A DNA stretch of 30,271 nucleotides, taken from NCBI GenBank assembly GCA_016709845.1, contig JADJMA010000048.1, forward strand, positions 1 to 30,271, in the 5' to 3' direction. The position numbers and the translations under genes were made by a program. How positions within the stretch are numbered: the first letter of the stretch is position 1; every line of letters starts with the position of its first letter. Source of the stretch: Flammeovirgaceae bacterium. GTDB lineage: Bacteria; Bacteroidota; Bacteroidia; Cytophagales; Cyclobacteriaceae. Positions 8,979-18,894 of this stretch are shown here, piece after piece. Below the pieces are notes generated by a model. That model had not been told where the DNA came from and ran no database searches. It saw only the letters and a program-made list of their open reading frames with translations.

Positions 8979-9058
8979 TGACCCTTATCCTTCTCCTCGC
9001 CGGGCTATTGGCTTTTGCCCTCTTCTACAAAGCTATCCATTGGTTTAACAACATGTAA
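8975..9058 (+). CDS. 27-aa single-span membrane micropeptide in kdp operon
   Basis: The ORF MMTLILLLAGLLAFALFYKA then IHWFNNM is one hydrophobic helix with a lone Lys and aromatic residues at its end, as expected of a membrane-spanning micropeptide. Its start overlaps the preceding stop in an ATGA arrangement, a strong sign of translation. It ends six bases before the KdpF start. It is not KdpF itself, which follows with its own recognisable sequence. It may be an accessory subunit of the Kdp complex or a duplicated, diverged KdpF. It is too short for standard gene callers. Confidence 0.6.
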   Translation: MMTLILLLAGLLAFALFYKAIHWFNNM

Positions 9059-9063
9059 TTCAG

Positions 9064-9141
9064 ATGATCGCCACATTCATTATCGCCATTGGAGTATTTA
9101 TCTATATGTGTTACGTGCTCCTGAAACCCGAAAAATTCTAA
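9064..9141 (+). CDS. kdpF: Potassium-transporting ATPase subunit KdpF
   Basis: The 25-residue ORF starts MIATFIIAIGVFIYMCYVLL and ends KPEKF. The single transmembrane helix followed by 'Y.LLKPEKF' is the diagnostic KdpF ending ('LxxPExF'). KdpF stabilises the KdpFABC K+ pump by lining the membrane surface of KdpA. It lies immediately upstream of KdpA, as in other kdp operons, with one more small ORF between. It is intact, and the length matches the family (25-30 residues). Confidence 0.85.
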   Translation: MIATFIIAIGVFIYMCYVLLKPEKF

Positions 9142-9143
9142 TC

Positions 9144-9254
9144 GTGAAATGGGAAAAGATTAAATATGTACTCAGAGCAATTATGATATGGCTATTCGTC
9201 ATTTCGCTCATATATTTAGTTTATCTCAAAATCAAAATTCTACTCAACCTTTAA
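9144..9254 (+). CDS. Possible 36-aa membrane micropeptide between kdpF and kdpA
   Basis: GTG at 9144, two bases after the KdpF stop, opens a frame reading VKWEKIKYVLRAIMIWLFVI then SLIYLVYLKIKILLNL to TAA at 9252-9254. It has a basic amphipathic N-terminus, a 17-20 residue hydrophobic segment rich in I/L/W/Y, and a basic end. It closes nine bases before the KdpA ATG. Tight spacing on both sides argues for translation, but the AT-rich frame and non-ATG start mean it could be a chance ORF. If real, it is another Kdp-associated single-span peptide. Confidence 0.4.
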   Translation: MKWEKIKYVLRAIMIWLFVISLIYLVYLKIKILLNL

Positions 9255-9263
9255 CTAAATCAA

Positions 9264-10966
9264 ATGAACTCTGAAATACCTGGTGTCCTACTCATGTACG
9301 TACTGGTGGTAGCCTTTGCTATTCCGCTGGGAAGATACATCGGCAAGGTTTTCAATTACGAAAGCACATGGCTCGATAAATTATTCAATCCGCTTGATCA
9401 ACTTTTCTTCAAGCTGAGTGGCATTGATCCAAGCAAAGAAATGACCTGGCAACAACATTTAACTGCATTGCTTACCATCAATGTGGTTTGGTTTATTCTT
9501 GCCATGCTGGTATTAACCAATATGGAGTGGTTCCCCCTCAACCCGGATGGAAACCCGGACATGAGTGGTGATCTGGCGTTCAACACAGCTGTTAGCTTTG
9601 TCACCAATACCAACTTACAACATTACTCCGGAGAAACGGGATTGTCGTACTTCGGACAACTGATTTTAATGTTATGGCAATTTATTAGTGCGGCTACCGG
9701 AATTGCCATTTGTGCAGTCGTGTTCATCGCCATGAAAGAGCGCACGACGGATACTCTTGGGAACTTTTACTCGCTCTTTGTAAGAAGTAGCACCAGAATA
9801 CTCTTCCCGTTGGCATTGGTTGTTGCTACGCTCTTAGCCTTCAACGGTACGCCAATGACGTTAGAAGGTAAAGATACTATCACCACATTAGAAGGTCAGG
9901 AACAACACATCAGTCGCGGACCGGTGGCAGCATTTTGTGGCTATTAAACAATTGGGCACGAATGGTGGTGGCTTCTATGGGACCTAACTCAGCGAATCAA
10001 TGGAAAACCCGAACTACTTTACGAATATGGTAGAAACGATTTCCATTCTGCTGATTCCTATCGCTATGGTATTCGCAATGGGGTATGTGTTGCAGAAGAA
10101 AGTTAGCCATAACCATTTTTGGCGTGATGACGATTGGCTTTCTGCTATTAGCACTACCCTCCATCTACCTTGAAATGCAGGGGAATACTGCTATCTCAGC
10201 CATGGGCATCCAACAAAATAGGGGTAGCATGGAAGGTAAAGAGGTTCGTTTCGGCGCTGCTGCATCCGCTTATTGGGCGATCAATACTACTGCCACCAGC
10301 AACGGCTCTGTAAATTCCATGCACGATAGCATGACACCCCTCACCGGTATGTTTACAATGCTGGGCACGATGATCAATTCCTTTTACGGAGGGGTAGGAG
10401 TTGGATTCCTGAACTTCTACATTTTTATCATCCTCGCGGTTTTCATCAGCGGTTTAATGGTAGGAAGGACTCCGGAGTTTCTGGGTAAAAAAATTGAAGC
10501 GAAAGAAATGAAAATTGCTATGGTGATCGCCTTGTTACATCCATTTTTAATCTTAGTGGGAACAGCGATATCCAGCTACTTATATGCAGGTAATCCAACA
10601 GAATATGCGGGGTGGTTAGCCAATCCGGGTAATCACGGATTTAGCGAAATGCTGTATGAATTTACTTCATCGAGTGCGAACAATGGCAGCGGCTTCGAAG
10701 GATTGGGCGATAATACCCCTTTCTGGAATATCGCCTGTGGCATCGTGATGCTCTTTGCCCGGTATCTTCCCATCATTGGTCCGGTAGCTATTGCAGGAAT
10801 TCTGGCCGGCAAGAAATACATTCCTGAAAGCAATGGAACATTGAAAACAGATACTTCCACCTTTGGTTTAATGGTCTTTGCAGTGATCGCTATCGTAGCA
10901 GCGCTGTCCTTCTTCCCTGCCCTCACACTTGGACCGATTGCAGAATATTTTCTAATGCTTAACTAA
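9264..10966 (+). CDS. kdpA: Potassium-transporting ATPase channel subunit KdpA (frameshifted)
   Basis: KdpA is the superfamily-of-K-transporters-like subunit through which K+ enters the KdpFABC pump in the inner membrane. ATG at 9264 gives MNSEIPGVLLMYVLVVAFAI. All four selectivity-filter regions can be read: NTAVSFVTNTNLQHYSGE, GTNGGGFYGT, TATSNGSVNSMHDS and TSSSANNGSGFEGL. About ten hydrophobic segments are present, and the reconstructed length (~567 residues) fits the family. One-base slips occur near 9937, near 9985 (an extra T after GFYGT, with compensation a few codons on) and near 10100. The protein otherwise runs cleanly to IAEYFLMLN and TAA at 10964-10966. KdpB starts nine bases later. 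Confidence 0.95.
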
Positions 10967-10974
10967 TCAAGAAA

Positions 10975-13011
10975 ATGTCAAAAAACACATGTCTATTTCA
11001 AAAGGACATGCTGCAAGCTGGATTGAAACAATCATTCCTGAAGTTAAATTGAAAACAATTGTTCCGCAATCCTGTCATGTTTACGGTTGAAATCGGAACG
11101 GCAGTGATGTTCTTTGTTTGCTTATGGATACTTATGGGCGAACAATCACAGGAAGCTTTATGCTTACAACTTCATTGTCTTCCTGGTATTATTCCTCACC
11201 TTGCTTTTTGCCAACTTTGCTGAAGCCATTGCAGAGGCAAGAGGAAAAGCACAAGCAGATAGTTTAAGAAAAACACGGGAAGAAACTCCTGCAAGAAAAA
11301 TTTCCGCAGTGGGAAAATTTCATGCTGATGATATTGCAATTATTCCCTCCTCCCAATTAAAAAGGTGACCTGTTTCCTCTGCGAAGCAGGAGATATCCTT
11401 CCCATGGACGGTGAAATAAAGGAAGGTTTAGCCACCATTGACGAAAGTGCCATAACAGGTGAAAGCGCTCCGGTAATTCGTGAGGCGGGTGGAGATAAAC
11501 GCTCCGTAACAGGAGGAACAAAAGTGTTAAGCGATAGTATTCAGGTAAAAGTAACGACAGAAGTCGGTGAAAGCTTCCTGGATAAAATGATTGCATTGGT
11601 TGAAGGTGCATCGCGACAAAAAACCCCTAATGAAATTGCTTTAACCATATTGCTGGCGGGATTTACATTGGTGTTCATTATTGTCACCATAACACTAAAA
11701 CCCTTTGCAGATTATGCACATACTCCCATTACCATTGCCGCATTCATCTCCCTGTTCGTTTGTTTGATTCCTACAACTATCGGAGGTCTCTTATCTGCTA
11801 TCGGTATTGCGGGTATGGACAGAGCCCTGAGAGCGAATGTGATTACCAAAAGTGGCAAGGCTGTTGAAACCGCCGGAGATATTGATGTGCTGTTATTGGA
11901 CAAAACAGGAACTATAACTATTGGAAACAGGAAGGCTACACACTTCTATCCGGCCAATGGTATGAGATGAAAACACTTCATAGAATGCGTGGTATTAAGT
12001 TCGATGAGCGATGAAACCCCGGAAGGAAAATCCATCCTTGAACTCGCAAAAATTAATCCTGTCAATTTCAAATTAGAAAGTCCACGATTCATAAAATTCA
12101 CTGCTGAAACCAGAACTTCAGGTATCGACTTTGAAAACACACGCATTCGAAAAGGCGCTTCCGATGCTATTAAAAACCTAAGTGAAAAGCGGGGTATGTC
12201 TATCCTCCCGAAACTGCTGAAAGTGTGAATAGGATTTCCAGCAACGGAGGTACTCCATTAGTAGTTGCGGAAAATGAAAAAGTGATTGGCGTCATTGAGT
12301 TACAAGACATCATTAAACCCGGCATTCAGGAACGTTTTGAACGTTTACGCAAAATGGGCATCAAAACAGTGATGGTAACAGGTGACAATCCCTTAACGGC
12401 AAAATTTATTGCAGAAAAAGCAGGTGTTGATGATTTCATTGCGGAAGCCAAAACCAGAAGATAAAATGAACTATATCAAAAAGGAACAATCAGAAGGAAG
12501 ATTAGTAGCGATGATGGGTGATGGTACCAACGATGCCCCTGCGCTGGCCCAAGCGGATGTTGGTGTAGCGATGAACAGTGGAACACAAGCCGCAAAGGAA
12601 GCAGGCAATATGGTGGATCTGGACAACGATCCTACCAAGCTCATCGAAATTGTTGAAATTGGAAAACAATTGCTCATGACAAGAGGAACATTAACCACGT
12701 TCAGCATTGCAAATGATGTTGCAAAATACTTCGCTATCATTCCGGCCTTATTTATTGTAGCTATTCCTGCATTGCAAGGATTAAACATTATGAATTTACA
12801 TAGTCCGGAAAGTGCTATACTTTCTGCCGTCATATTCAATGCTATCATCATTCCCATGCTCATCCCCTTAGCATTAAAGGGGGTAGCCTACAAACCCATT
12901 GGCGCGAGTGCACTACTTCGCAGGAACCTGCTGATCTATGGTTTGGGAGGAGTCGTCATTCCCTTTATCGGCATCAAAGCCATAGACCTTCTGGTATCAT
13001 TATTCATCTAA
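10975..13011 (+). CDS. kdpB: Potassium-transporting P-type ATPase subunit KdpB (frameshifted)
   Basis: KdpB is the ATP-hydrolysing P-type subunit of the K+ pump. From ATG at 10975 (MSKNTCLFQKDMLQAGLKQS) the order is the early transmembrane block RNPVMFTVEIGTAVMFF, actuator loop AITGESAP, transmembrane block LIPTTIGGLLSAIGIAGMDR, phosphorylation site DKTGTIT, nucleotide-domain SDETPEGKSILELAK and KGASDAIKNL, then VTGDNPLTAKFIAEKAG and the Mg2+ site MMGDGTNDAPALAQADVGVA. It finishes with IKAIDLLVSLFI. The reconstructed length of ~678 residues is normal. Breaks lie near 11135, 11368, 12205 and 12455, and in-frame TGA codons occur near 11050 (KLN-stop-KQLF) and 11968 (GMR-stop-KHF). No catalytic residue is lost. 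KdpC begins 11 bases after the stop. Confidence 0.95.
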
Positions 13012-13022
13012 AAAAACAAAAA

Positions 13023-13571
13023 ATGAAAAACAATATTATTCCCGCTCTCCGATTGACCCTGGTGAGTCTGCTTTTTTCTGTGTCATTTACACCCTTGCCG
13101 TTTATGGTGTTTCCCGCCTCGTTCCCGAAAGTATGTCGTTTACAAAAACAGAGCAAGGATACTATGAAAACGTTGGTCAACCCTTTACAAGCAATCATTA
13201 CTTTAATTCACGACCTTCGGCGGTAAATTACAATGCGGCAGGTTCCGGCGGCAGCAACAAAGGACCGGGAAATCCGGATTATCTAGCAGAAGTTCAGACC
13301 AGAATAGACACCTTCTTGTGCATAATCCTGACATGAGAAAAGAAGATATACCTTCCGATTTGGTAACTGCCAGTGGAAGTGGTCTTGACCCCAATATTTC
13401 GGTAGAGGGCGCAGTAGTACAGGTAAAACGCATTTCACAAATTCGTGACATCAACGAAAGGACTATTTATCAACTCATCGAAAACAAATTGAACAACCAT
13501 TGCTGGGAATTCTGGGTACCCAAAAAATAAATGTACTGGAACTGAATCTGGCTTTAGATAAAATTAAATAA
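13023..13571 (+). CDS. kdpC: Potassium-transporting ATPase subunit KdpC (frameshifted)
   Basis: KdpC is the single-span subunit that raises nucleotide affinity of KdpB and completes the K+ pump. ATG at 13023 opens MKNNIIPALRLTLVSLLF, the membrane anchor. After a one-base slip near 13075 the family blocks follow: SRLVPESMSF-type, TKTEQGYYENVGQPF, FNSRPSAVNYNAAGSGGSN, RKEDIPSDLVTASGSG, LDPNISVEGAVVQVKRI and RDINERTIYQLIENKL. After a slip near 13490 it ends PLLGILGTQKINVLELNLAL and DKIK before TAA at 13569-13571. A third slip lies near 13318. The 'ASGSGLDP.IS..GA..Q..RI' and 'LG..RVNVL.LN.AL' type motifs are diagnostic. The length of ~182 residues is as expected. Confidence 0.92.
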
Positions 13572-13575
13572 GAAA

Positions 13576-14657
13576 ATGAAAAAGATCTTCATCGCATTGC
13601 TTACTCTATTTACTGTTCATTCCAATGCACAAATTGACAGTACAAATAATCCACTTTCCATCAGTGGATATTTAGAAACATACTACGGCTATGACTTCAG
13701 CAATCCGGAAAACCATAGTCGTCCCGGATTTGTTTATTCGCACAACCGGCACAACGAAATAAACCTGAATTTAGGTTTCGTAAAACTAGGGTATGCCACG
13801 GAGAAAGTCAGAGCCAATTTCGCCCTCATGACCGGTAGTTATGCCAATGCCAATCTGGCTGCTGAACCCGAAGTACTAAAAAATATCTTTGAAGCGAATG
13901 CCGGCGTGAAAATTTCATCGAAGAAGAACGTATGGATAGATGCAGGTATTTTCGCTTCTCATATAGGTTTCGAAAGTGCCATTGGGCGGGATTGCTGGAC
14001 CGTAACCCGAAGTATTTTAGCCGACAACTCACCCTACTTTGAAAGTGGAGTAAAATTCTCTTACACCAGCGATAATGGAGAATTGTTTTTAAGCGGCATT
14101 GTTCTTAAACGGCTGGCAGCGTATACAACGTGTCGAAGGCAACAATACACCTGCGATTGGCCATCAACTTACCAGGAGCCCGGTTCAAAAATCACACTCA
14201 ACAGCAGTTCTTTTGTTGGAAGCGACACCCCGATAGTATTCGACAAATGCGGTACTTTCATAATTTTTATGCACAACTTCAAGTGCATGAAAAGTTAGGT
14301 GTAATCGTAGGGTTAGACTATGGTGCACAGCAAATATCCAAAGAAAGCAGCGATTACAATATTTGGTATAGTCCGGTAATCATTGCCAAATATTTTGTCT
14401 TCCGGTAAATTTAACACTGCGGTAAGAGGAGAATATTATAACGATGAGAAAGGTGTAATCATTAATACCGGAACTTCCAATGGTTTTCAAACTTATGGTT
14501 ATTCTTTAAACTTGGATTATGCTATTGCCGGAAATACAATGTGGAGAATAGAAGGAAAGGATTTTCGAGCAAGGATAAAATATTTACCTTAGACAATAAG
14601 CCGGATAATTCAAACTACACCACTAACATCTTCGCTAGCCTTCTCATTTTAAAATGA
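13576..14657 (+). CDS. Outer-membrane beta-barrel porin (OmpL/BBP2-like) in kdp operon (frameshifted)
   Basis: A signal peptide (MKKIFIALLTLFTVHSNAQ) precedes SISGYLETYYGYDFSNPENH and NRHNEINLNLGFVKLGYATE, the start of the 'putative beta-barrel porin-2, OmpL-like' family (PF07642 type). Alternating strands follow: RANFALMTGSYANANLAAEP, GVKISSKKNVWIDAGIFASH, PYFESGVKFSYTSDNGEL, EKLGVIVGLDYGAQQISKES and AVRGEYYNDEKGVIINTGTS. The barrel closes with LDYAIAGNTMWRIEG, DNKPDNSNYTTNIFASLLI. Slips occur near 14115, 14180, 14235, 14400 and 14560. In the final frame TGA at 14655-14657 overlaps the next gene's ATG at 14654. It starts five bases after KdpC, so it is certainly co-transcribed. A K+ entry route through the outer membrane is inference from context. 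Confidence 0.85.
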
Positions 14658-15774
14658 GTGAAAAAGATAAAGCTGTTCAACATTTCCTGGACCTGATAAA
14701 AAAGTCAAGAAGAGGAAAATTCAAAATTTACATTGGCATGAGTGCCGGCGTAGGGAAGACCTTCCGTATGCTACAGGAAGCGCGCACCTTATTAAAAATG
14801 GCATAGATGTAAAAATTGGCTTTATCGAAACGCATCACCGAAAAGAAACGCATGAATTACTCGATGGTTTACCCATCATCCCAAGAAGAAAACTTTTTTA
14901 CAAAGGAAAGGAACTAGAAGAATTGGATGTACAGGCGGTTATTAACTTAAGACCGGAAGTAGTGATTATTGATGAGTTGGCCCATACCAATATCGAAGGA
15001 AGTAAAAACGAAAAGCGGTGGCAGGATGTAATGGAAATTTTATCTGCGGTATCAATGTCATTTCCGCGGTAAATATTCAACATATTGAGAGCTTAAATGA
15101 GCAAATAAAAGCATTACCGGTGTAGAGGTAAAAGAACGAATCCCCGATAGTGTATTAATGCAGGCCGATGAAGTGGTCAACATTGACTTAACTGCAGATG
15201 AACTGATCACCCGATTAAAGGAGGGAAAGATCTATCCCGCAGAAAAGATTGAAACTGCATTGAACAACTTCTTTCAAAGTGACCATATTTTGCAATTACG
15301 GGAACTGGCATTGAAGGAAGTGGCGTCTCAGGTGGAACGGAAAGTTGAAACAGAAGTCATTAAGCCGAATACACCGCCACGAAAAATTCTTAGCTTGCAT
15401 AAGCAGCAATGAAAAAGACAGCGAAAACAGTGATTCGGAAAACGGCGCGATTGTCTAATTATTACAATAGTAAATGGTATGTCCTTTATGTTCAAACACC
15501 CCGTGAAAGTGCAGACAAAATTCCTTTAGATAAACAAAGACATTTAATCAACAATTTTAAATTGGCTACTGAATTAGGTGCAGAAATAATAAAAGTAGAA
15601 AGCAGCAGTATTGCAAAAGCTATCATGGATCAGGCAGGTGAAAGAAATATTACGACTATTTGTGTAGGGAAACCGCATCTGAATCTTTTCAAGATCATCT
15701 TAGCCACTAATGTATTTAATGAATTACTTAAAAAACTATCTACGAACAATATTGATTTGGTAATACTGTCTTAA
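14654..15774 (+). CDS. kdpD: KdpD N-terminal sensor domain fused to universal-stress domain, without kinase (frameshifted)
   Basis: ATG at 14654 starts MSEKDKAVQHFLDLIKKSRR. The KdpD N-terminal domain follows, with Walker A GMSAGVGKT (residues 28-36), GFIETHHRKETHELLDGLP, Walker B VVIIDELAHTN, NVISAVNIQHIESLNEQI and ERIPDSVLMQADEVVNIDLT. The C-terminal ~130 residues, from WYVLYVQTPRESADKI to NVFNELLKKLSTNNIDLVIL, form a universal-stress (USP) domain. The protein ends there at TAA 15772-15774. In E. coli KdpD the same two domains are followed by four transmembrane helices and a histidine kinase, which are absent here. The ATG of a separate kinase follows with no gap, so the two probably act as a split KdpD. 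Slips lie near 14790, 15045, 15110 and 15395. The length is ~373 residues. Confidence 0.88.
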
Positions 15775-17503
15775 ATGAAAATAAAAACTAAATTAACTTT
15801 AGGCGTTGGACTCCTCTTTCTGCTGATAATTCTTGTCAGTGCCGTGGGTGTGAAGTACTCCTATGATCTTAAACAAGAGACCGAGAATATTCTGACTTCC
15901 AATTACAATACTCTTCAATACTCCCGAAATATGCTTGTAGCATTGGAAGACAGTTCGGAAAAAGCATGGCAAAAATTTGAAGTCAATCTTCAGCATCAGG
16001 AGCATAACATTTCAGAAATTGGCGAAAAGGAAATCACTATTGAATTGCGCAATAATTTTGCAGCCTATAAAAGTAGCACTACTGATCAGGTTCTCCTGAG
16101 CGAAATCAGAACCGGGATTTTCCGTATCATGGAGATGAACATGCAGGCTATTGAACGAAAAAGTGAATTGGCTAAAGCTACCGCCGGAAGAGCCGCGTTC
16201 CTTATAGCTATCACCGGAACCATGTGCTTCTTAATTGCATTTATTCTCTTAATAAACTTACCCGCTAATATCGCTAATCCCATTAATGAATTGACGGAAA
16301 GTATTAAGCAAATTGCAGCCAAAAAAACTATTCTGAGCGAGTGCGCTTCGAAAGCCACAGCGAATTTGGGCAATTAGCTAAATCTTTTAATACAATGGCC
16401 GAAAAGCTGTCGGAATACAATAGCAGCAATCTCGCCAAATTAATTATTGAAAAGAAACGAATAGAAGCTCTTATCAACAATATGCACGACCCTGTTATTG
16501 GGTTAGATGAACAACTAAAAGTGATATTTGCAAACGAGGAAGCGCTGAAAGTAATCGGTGTAAATTCAGAGGATATTATTGGACATAGCGCACAAGAATT
16601 GTCTGTTAAAAATGACCTTATTCGAAACCTTATTCGGGATTTAGTGGAGACGGAAAGCAGAAATCCAATAAAGCAGCAGCCCATTAAAATATTTGCCAAT
16701 AACAAAGAAGGTTATTTTGAGAAAGAAACGATTCATATATCCATTACACCCACTGGAGAAAAAACTCCACTTTTAATCGGTCATGTCATTGTTCTTCGAA
16801 ATATAACTGAACATAAGGAACTTGATTTTGCAAAAACCAACTTAATAGCTACCGTTTCGCACGAATTCAAAACGCCTATTTCCTCTATTAAAATGAGTGT
16901 ACACTTATTGGGAAACGAACAAACAGGTTTTTTGAATACAGAACAAAAGCAATTACTGCATAGTATAGATGAAGATGCCGGCCGTCTTACTAAAAATTAC
17001 CGGGGAGTTACTGAATATGTCACAAGTAGAAAGTGGAAACATTCAACTATCCATTCTGCCTGCAGATCCCGGTGAAATTATAAAGTATGCCATTCAAGCT
17101 ACACAAACACAGGCCGAGCAACATCATATTAAGTTCTCCATCGATCTTCCGGAAACTATCCCAAAAGTATTGGCGGATTCCGAAAAACCGCTTGGGTATT
17201 GACCAATCTAATTTCAAATGCTATCCGATACTCTTACGAAAATTCAACCATATTTATTTCTGTAAAAGAACTTAAGAATAAAGTTCAAATTTCTGTTCGT
17301 GACTCCGGACAAGGTATAGCGCCTCAATATAAGGATAAGATCTTTAAACGCTATTTCCGTGTACCGGGCACTAAAAAAGAAGGTACAGGTCTTGGGCTTG
17401 CCATCAGTAAAGAATTTATCGAAGCTCAAATGGAGAAATAACAGTGGACAGTGAATTGGGTGCAGGTAGTACATTTACAATTTCGTTCAACACCATTTCC
17501 TAA
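15775..17503 (+). CDS. HAMP-PAS sensor histidine kinase, partner of split KdpD (frameshifted)
   Basis: The order of parts is transmembrane segment 1 (LTLGVGLLFLLIILVSAVGV), an extracytoplasmic helical sensor of about 110 residues, transmembrane segment 2 (FLIAITGTMCFLIAFILLI), HAMP (NPINELTESIKQIAAKK and FGQLAKSFNTMAEKL), PAS (IEALINNMHDPVIGLDEQ), H-box SHEFKTPISSIKM, N-box NLISNAIRYS, G1 RDSGQGIA, F-box KDKIFKRYFRV and G2 GTGLGLAISKEF. All catalytic elements are present. It ends with GAGSTFTISFNTIS and TAA at 17501-17503. Breaks near 16330, 16990, 17195 and 17432 are single-base. The start abuts the preceding stop. It should phosphorylate the NtrC-type regulator at the other end of the locus; that pairing is inference. 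The four-helix sensor differs from the DUF4118 bundle of classical KdpD. Confidence 0.9.
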
Positions 17504-17609
17504 AATAAATACGTTGATTCGTATGATAAGATAGGACTGAGCTCACGCCATCCTTCTTATCATCAATAATGTAATTAAAATTATCCAATACAATTTAGGC
17601 TATAATGTA

Positions 17610-18161
17610 TCAATTTTGGGGTATCTTATACTCCATACCAAAAAGCTTAGCATATTCCTCCAAAGTAGTCATTCCCATTTCAGCTCTTTCTTTTATTTAC
17701 ATTTTTTTCATCTTTAATCGGATAAAAGACCTGTTCGCCCGCTTTATTGAATACTACCTGCGAACCATAAATTTGGTTTTTTCCCTGTCGCATCAATATC
17801 CTATCCTTCATCAACGCAAGATGACTAAGTTTTGATTCACCTTTTTTCACAGATGCTTCTAAAAGCGGGAAATATTTTAATTGCGTAGCCAAATCGGAAT
17901 GCTGAATCACGAAGAAGAAAGTATTGTTTCCGGATGGACCAACAACACTCATTCCCAGCCAGCCATGTTCAGCAATTATTTTTTCTATTTGAACCAAATT
18001 GCAACTATCAATATACCTCATAAAACCGGCCGAATCCTTCCCGGTTCTGGTCTTTTGATCACGTTCCAGGATGTATCCAGTTCGGATATGATGGCTGAAG
18101 TATCCATAAATGTTTGTGCAAGTATTTGTTGCGAAAAACCTAATATAATTAACAACACCAT
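17610..18161 (-). CDS. DUF6624-type exported protein (frameshifted)
   Basis: ATG at 18161 gives a signal peptide (MVLLIILGFSQQILAQ). After slips near 18050 and 18030 it continues DSAGFMRYIDSCNLVQIEKI, then HGWLGMSVVGPSGNNTFFFV, IQHSDLATQLKYFPLLEASV, KKGESKLSHLALMKDRILMR, QGKNQIYGSQVV, YPIKDEKNVNKRK. After a slip near 17685 it ends RAEMGMTTLEEYAKLFGMEY. The 'HGWPG.S.VG..G....F...QH.D' and 'KD.ENV..RR...GL.PL.EY' blocks are characteristic of DUF6624, a family of unknown function common in Bacteroidota. The reconstructed length is ~183 residues. It converges with the kdp operon (its end is 107 bp from the kinase stop), so the two units are independent. Confidence 0.8.
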
Positions 18162-18314
18162 GATTTTTTCATTCTACAAATGAATTGTAATTTCATTAGA
18201 CTTCCCATCTTTAATAAAGTAATGTTTATACTTTCTTCTTCTGTTAAATAAATTGGGGTTCAACACTGTGGTTTTATATGAAGAAATGTTCTTCTTTTAG
18301 TATTTCCGCGATAA

Positions 18315-18565
18315 CTACTGTGTGTATTTCCGATTCCTGCTCGATCTTTTATACTCTACCCTATCCCTCCGCAGATCTGCAAATGCAACATCCACTAACC
18401 GTTCCAGTATGGAATCAAGTATATGGTAATTGAAATAAATAGAATCGCCGCTGAACCGATAAATTGGTCATTCGAGGAATTATACAGATCAAGGTCCATT
18501 AATTTCTCCTGGTAGAGCAAGGATATTTTATTCCAGACATGCACAGTATTGTTTATGTAGTCCAT
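18315..18565 (-). CDS. Hypothetical helical protein (frameshifted)
   Basis: From ATG at 18565 the minus strand reads MDYINNTVHVWNKISLLYQE, KLMDLDLYNSSNDQFIGS. After a one-base slip near 18440 it continues DSIYFNYHILDSILERLVDV and AFADLRRDRVEYKRSSRNRK to TAG at 18317-18315. Both halves have amphipathic helical composition and a charged C-terminus, more protein-like than the alternative frame, which turns hydrophobic and stops. An earlier ATG at 18631 is possible. I recognise no family. It could be the tail of a decayed larger gene. Confidence 0.35.
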
Positions 18566-18894
18566 ATTTATACCATCGAAAACTAAGCTTCTAAAATACA
18601 ACAGATTTATGGATTTGCAAATATTTAGCACGTAATTTTATCAGCAGTACCATTTATCCGAAAAATGGCATCACGCTCATATAGCTTCCTTACGGTCATT
18701 TTATAGAACGGGCAGGCCTGCTTCTAAAATACGCCAATCGCTTAAAAATAGATTTGATTGGATCAAGCCCTGCCAGGATTCACAATAATCCCACTCTTGC
18801 TTTTCTTCCAATTAAAATAACTACTTTTACTCCTTCCGGATCTTCCGTAAATTTACTTTCATTGTACATTAATACTTTGATAAATAATAATCGA
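18566..18894. other. Intergenic region upstream of the MscS gene
   Basis: No coding pattern with supporting similarity is seen on either strand. Just before the MscS ATG the plus strand has TTG at about 18863 and TAATACTTTG about 10 bases later, a near miss to the Bacteroidota -7 box TAnnTTTG (one base short). It may hold the MscS promoter. Confidence 0.4.

Noticed and set aside
12471..12863. 130-codon antisense ORF inside kdpB (also 236-430, 1871-2119, 5187-5540 and similar)
   Set aside because: These lie opposite conserved coding sequence and mirror its codon pattern; no independent evidence supports them.
10975..13011. TGA read as tryptophan (alternative code), suggested by in-frame TGAs in kdpB and the CheY-like gene
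   Set aside because: Several genes end with TGA at the length expected of their families (5060-5062, 8976-8978, 17610-17612) and TGG is used normally. Most breaks are indels, which recoding does not explain.
7179..17503. Programmed ribosomal frameshifting in the kdp genes
   Set aside because: There are too many breaks, in both directions, at unrelated sequences and in nearly all genes of the window.
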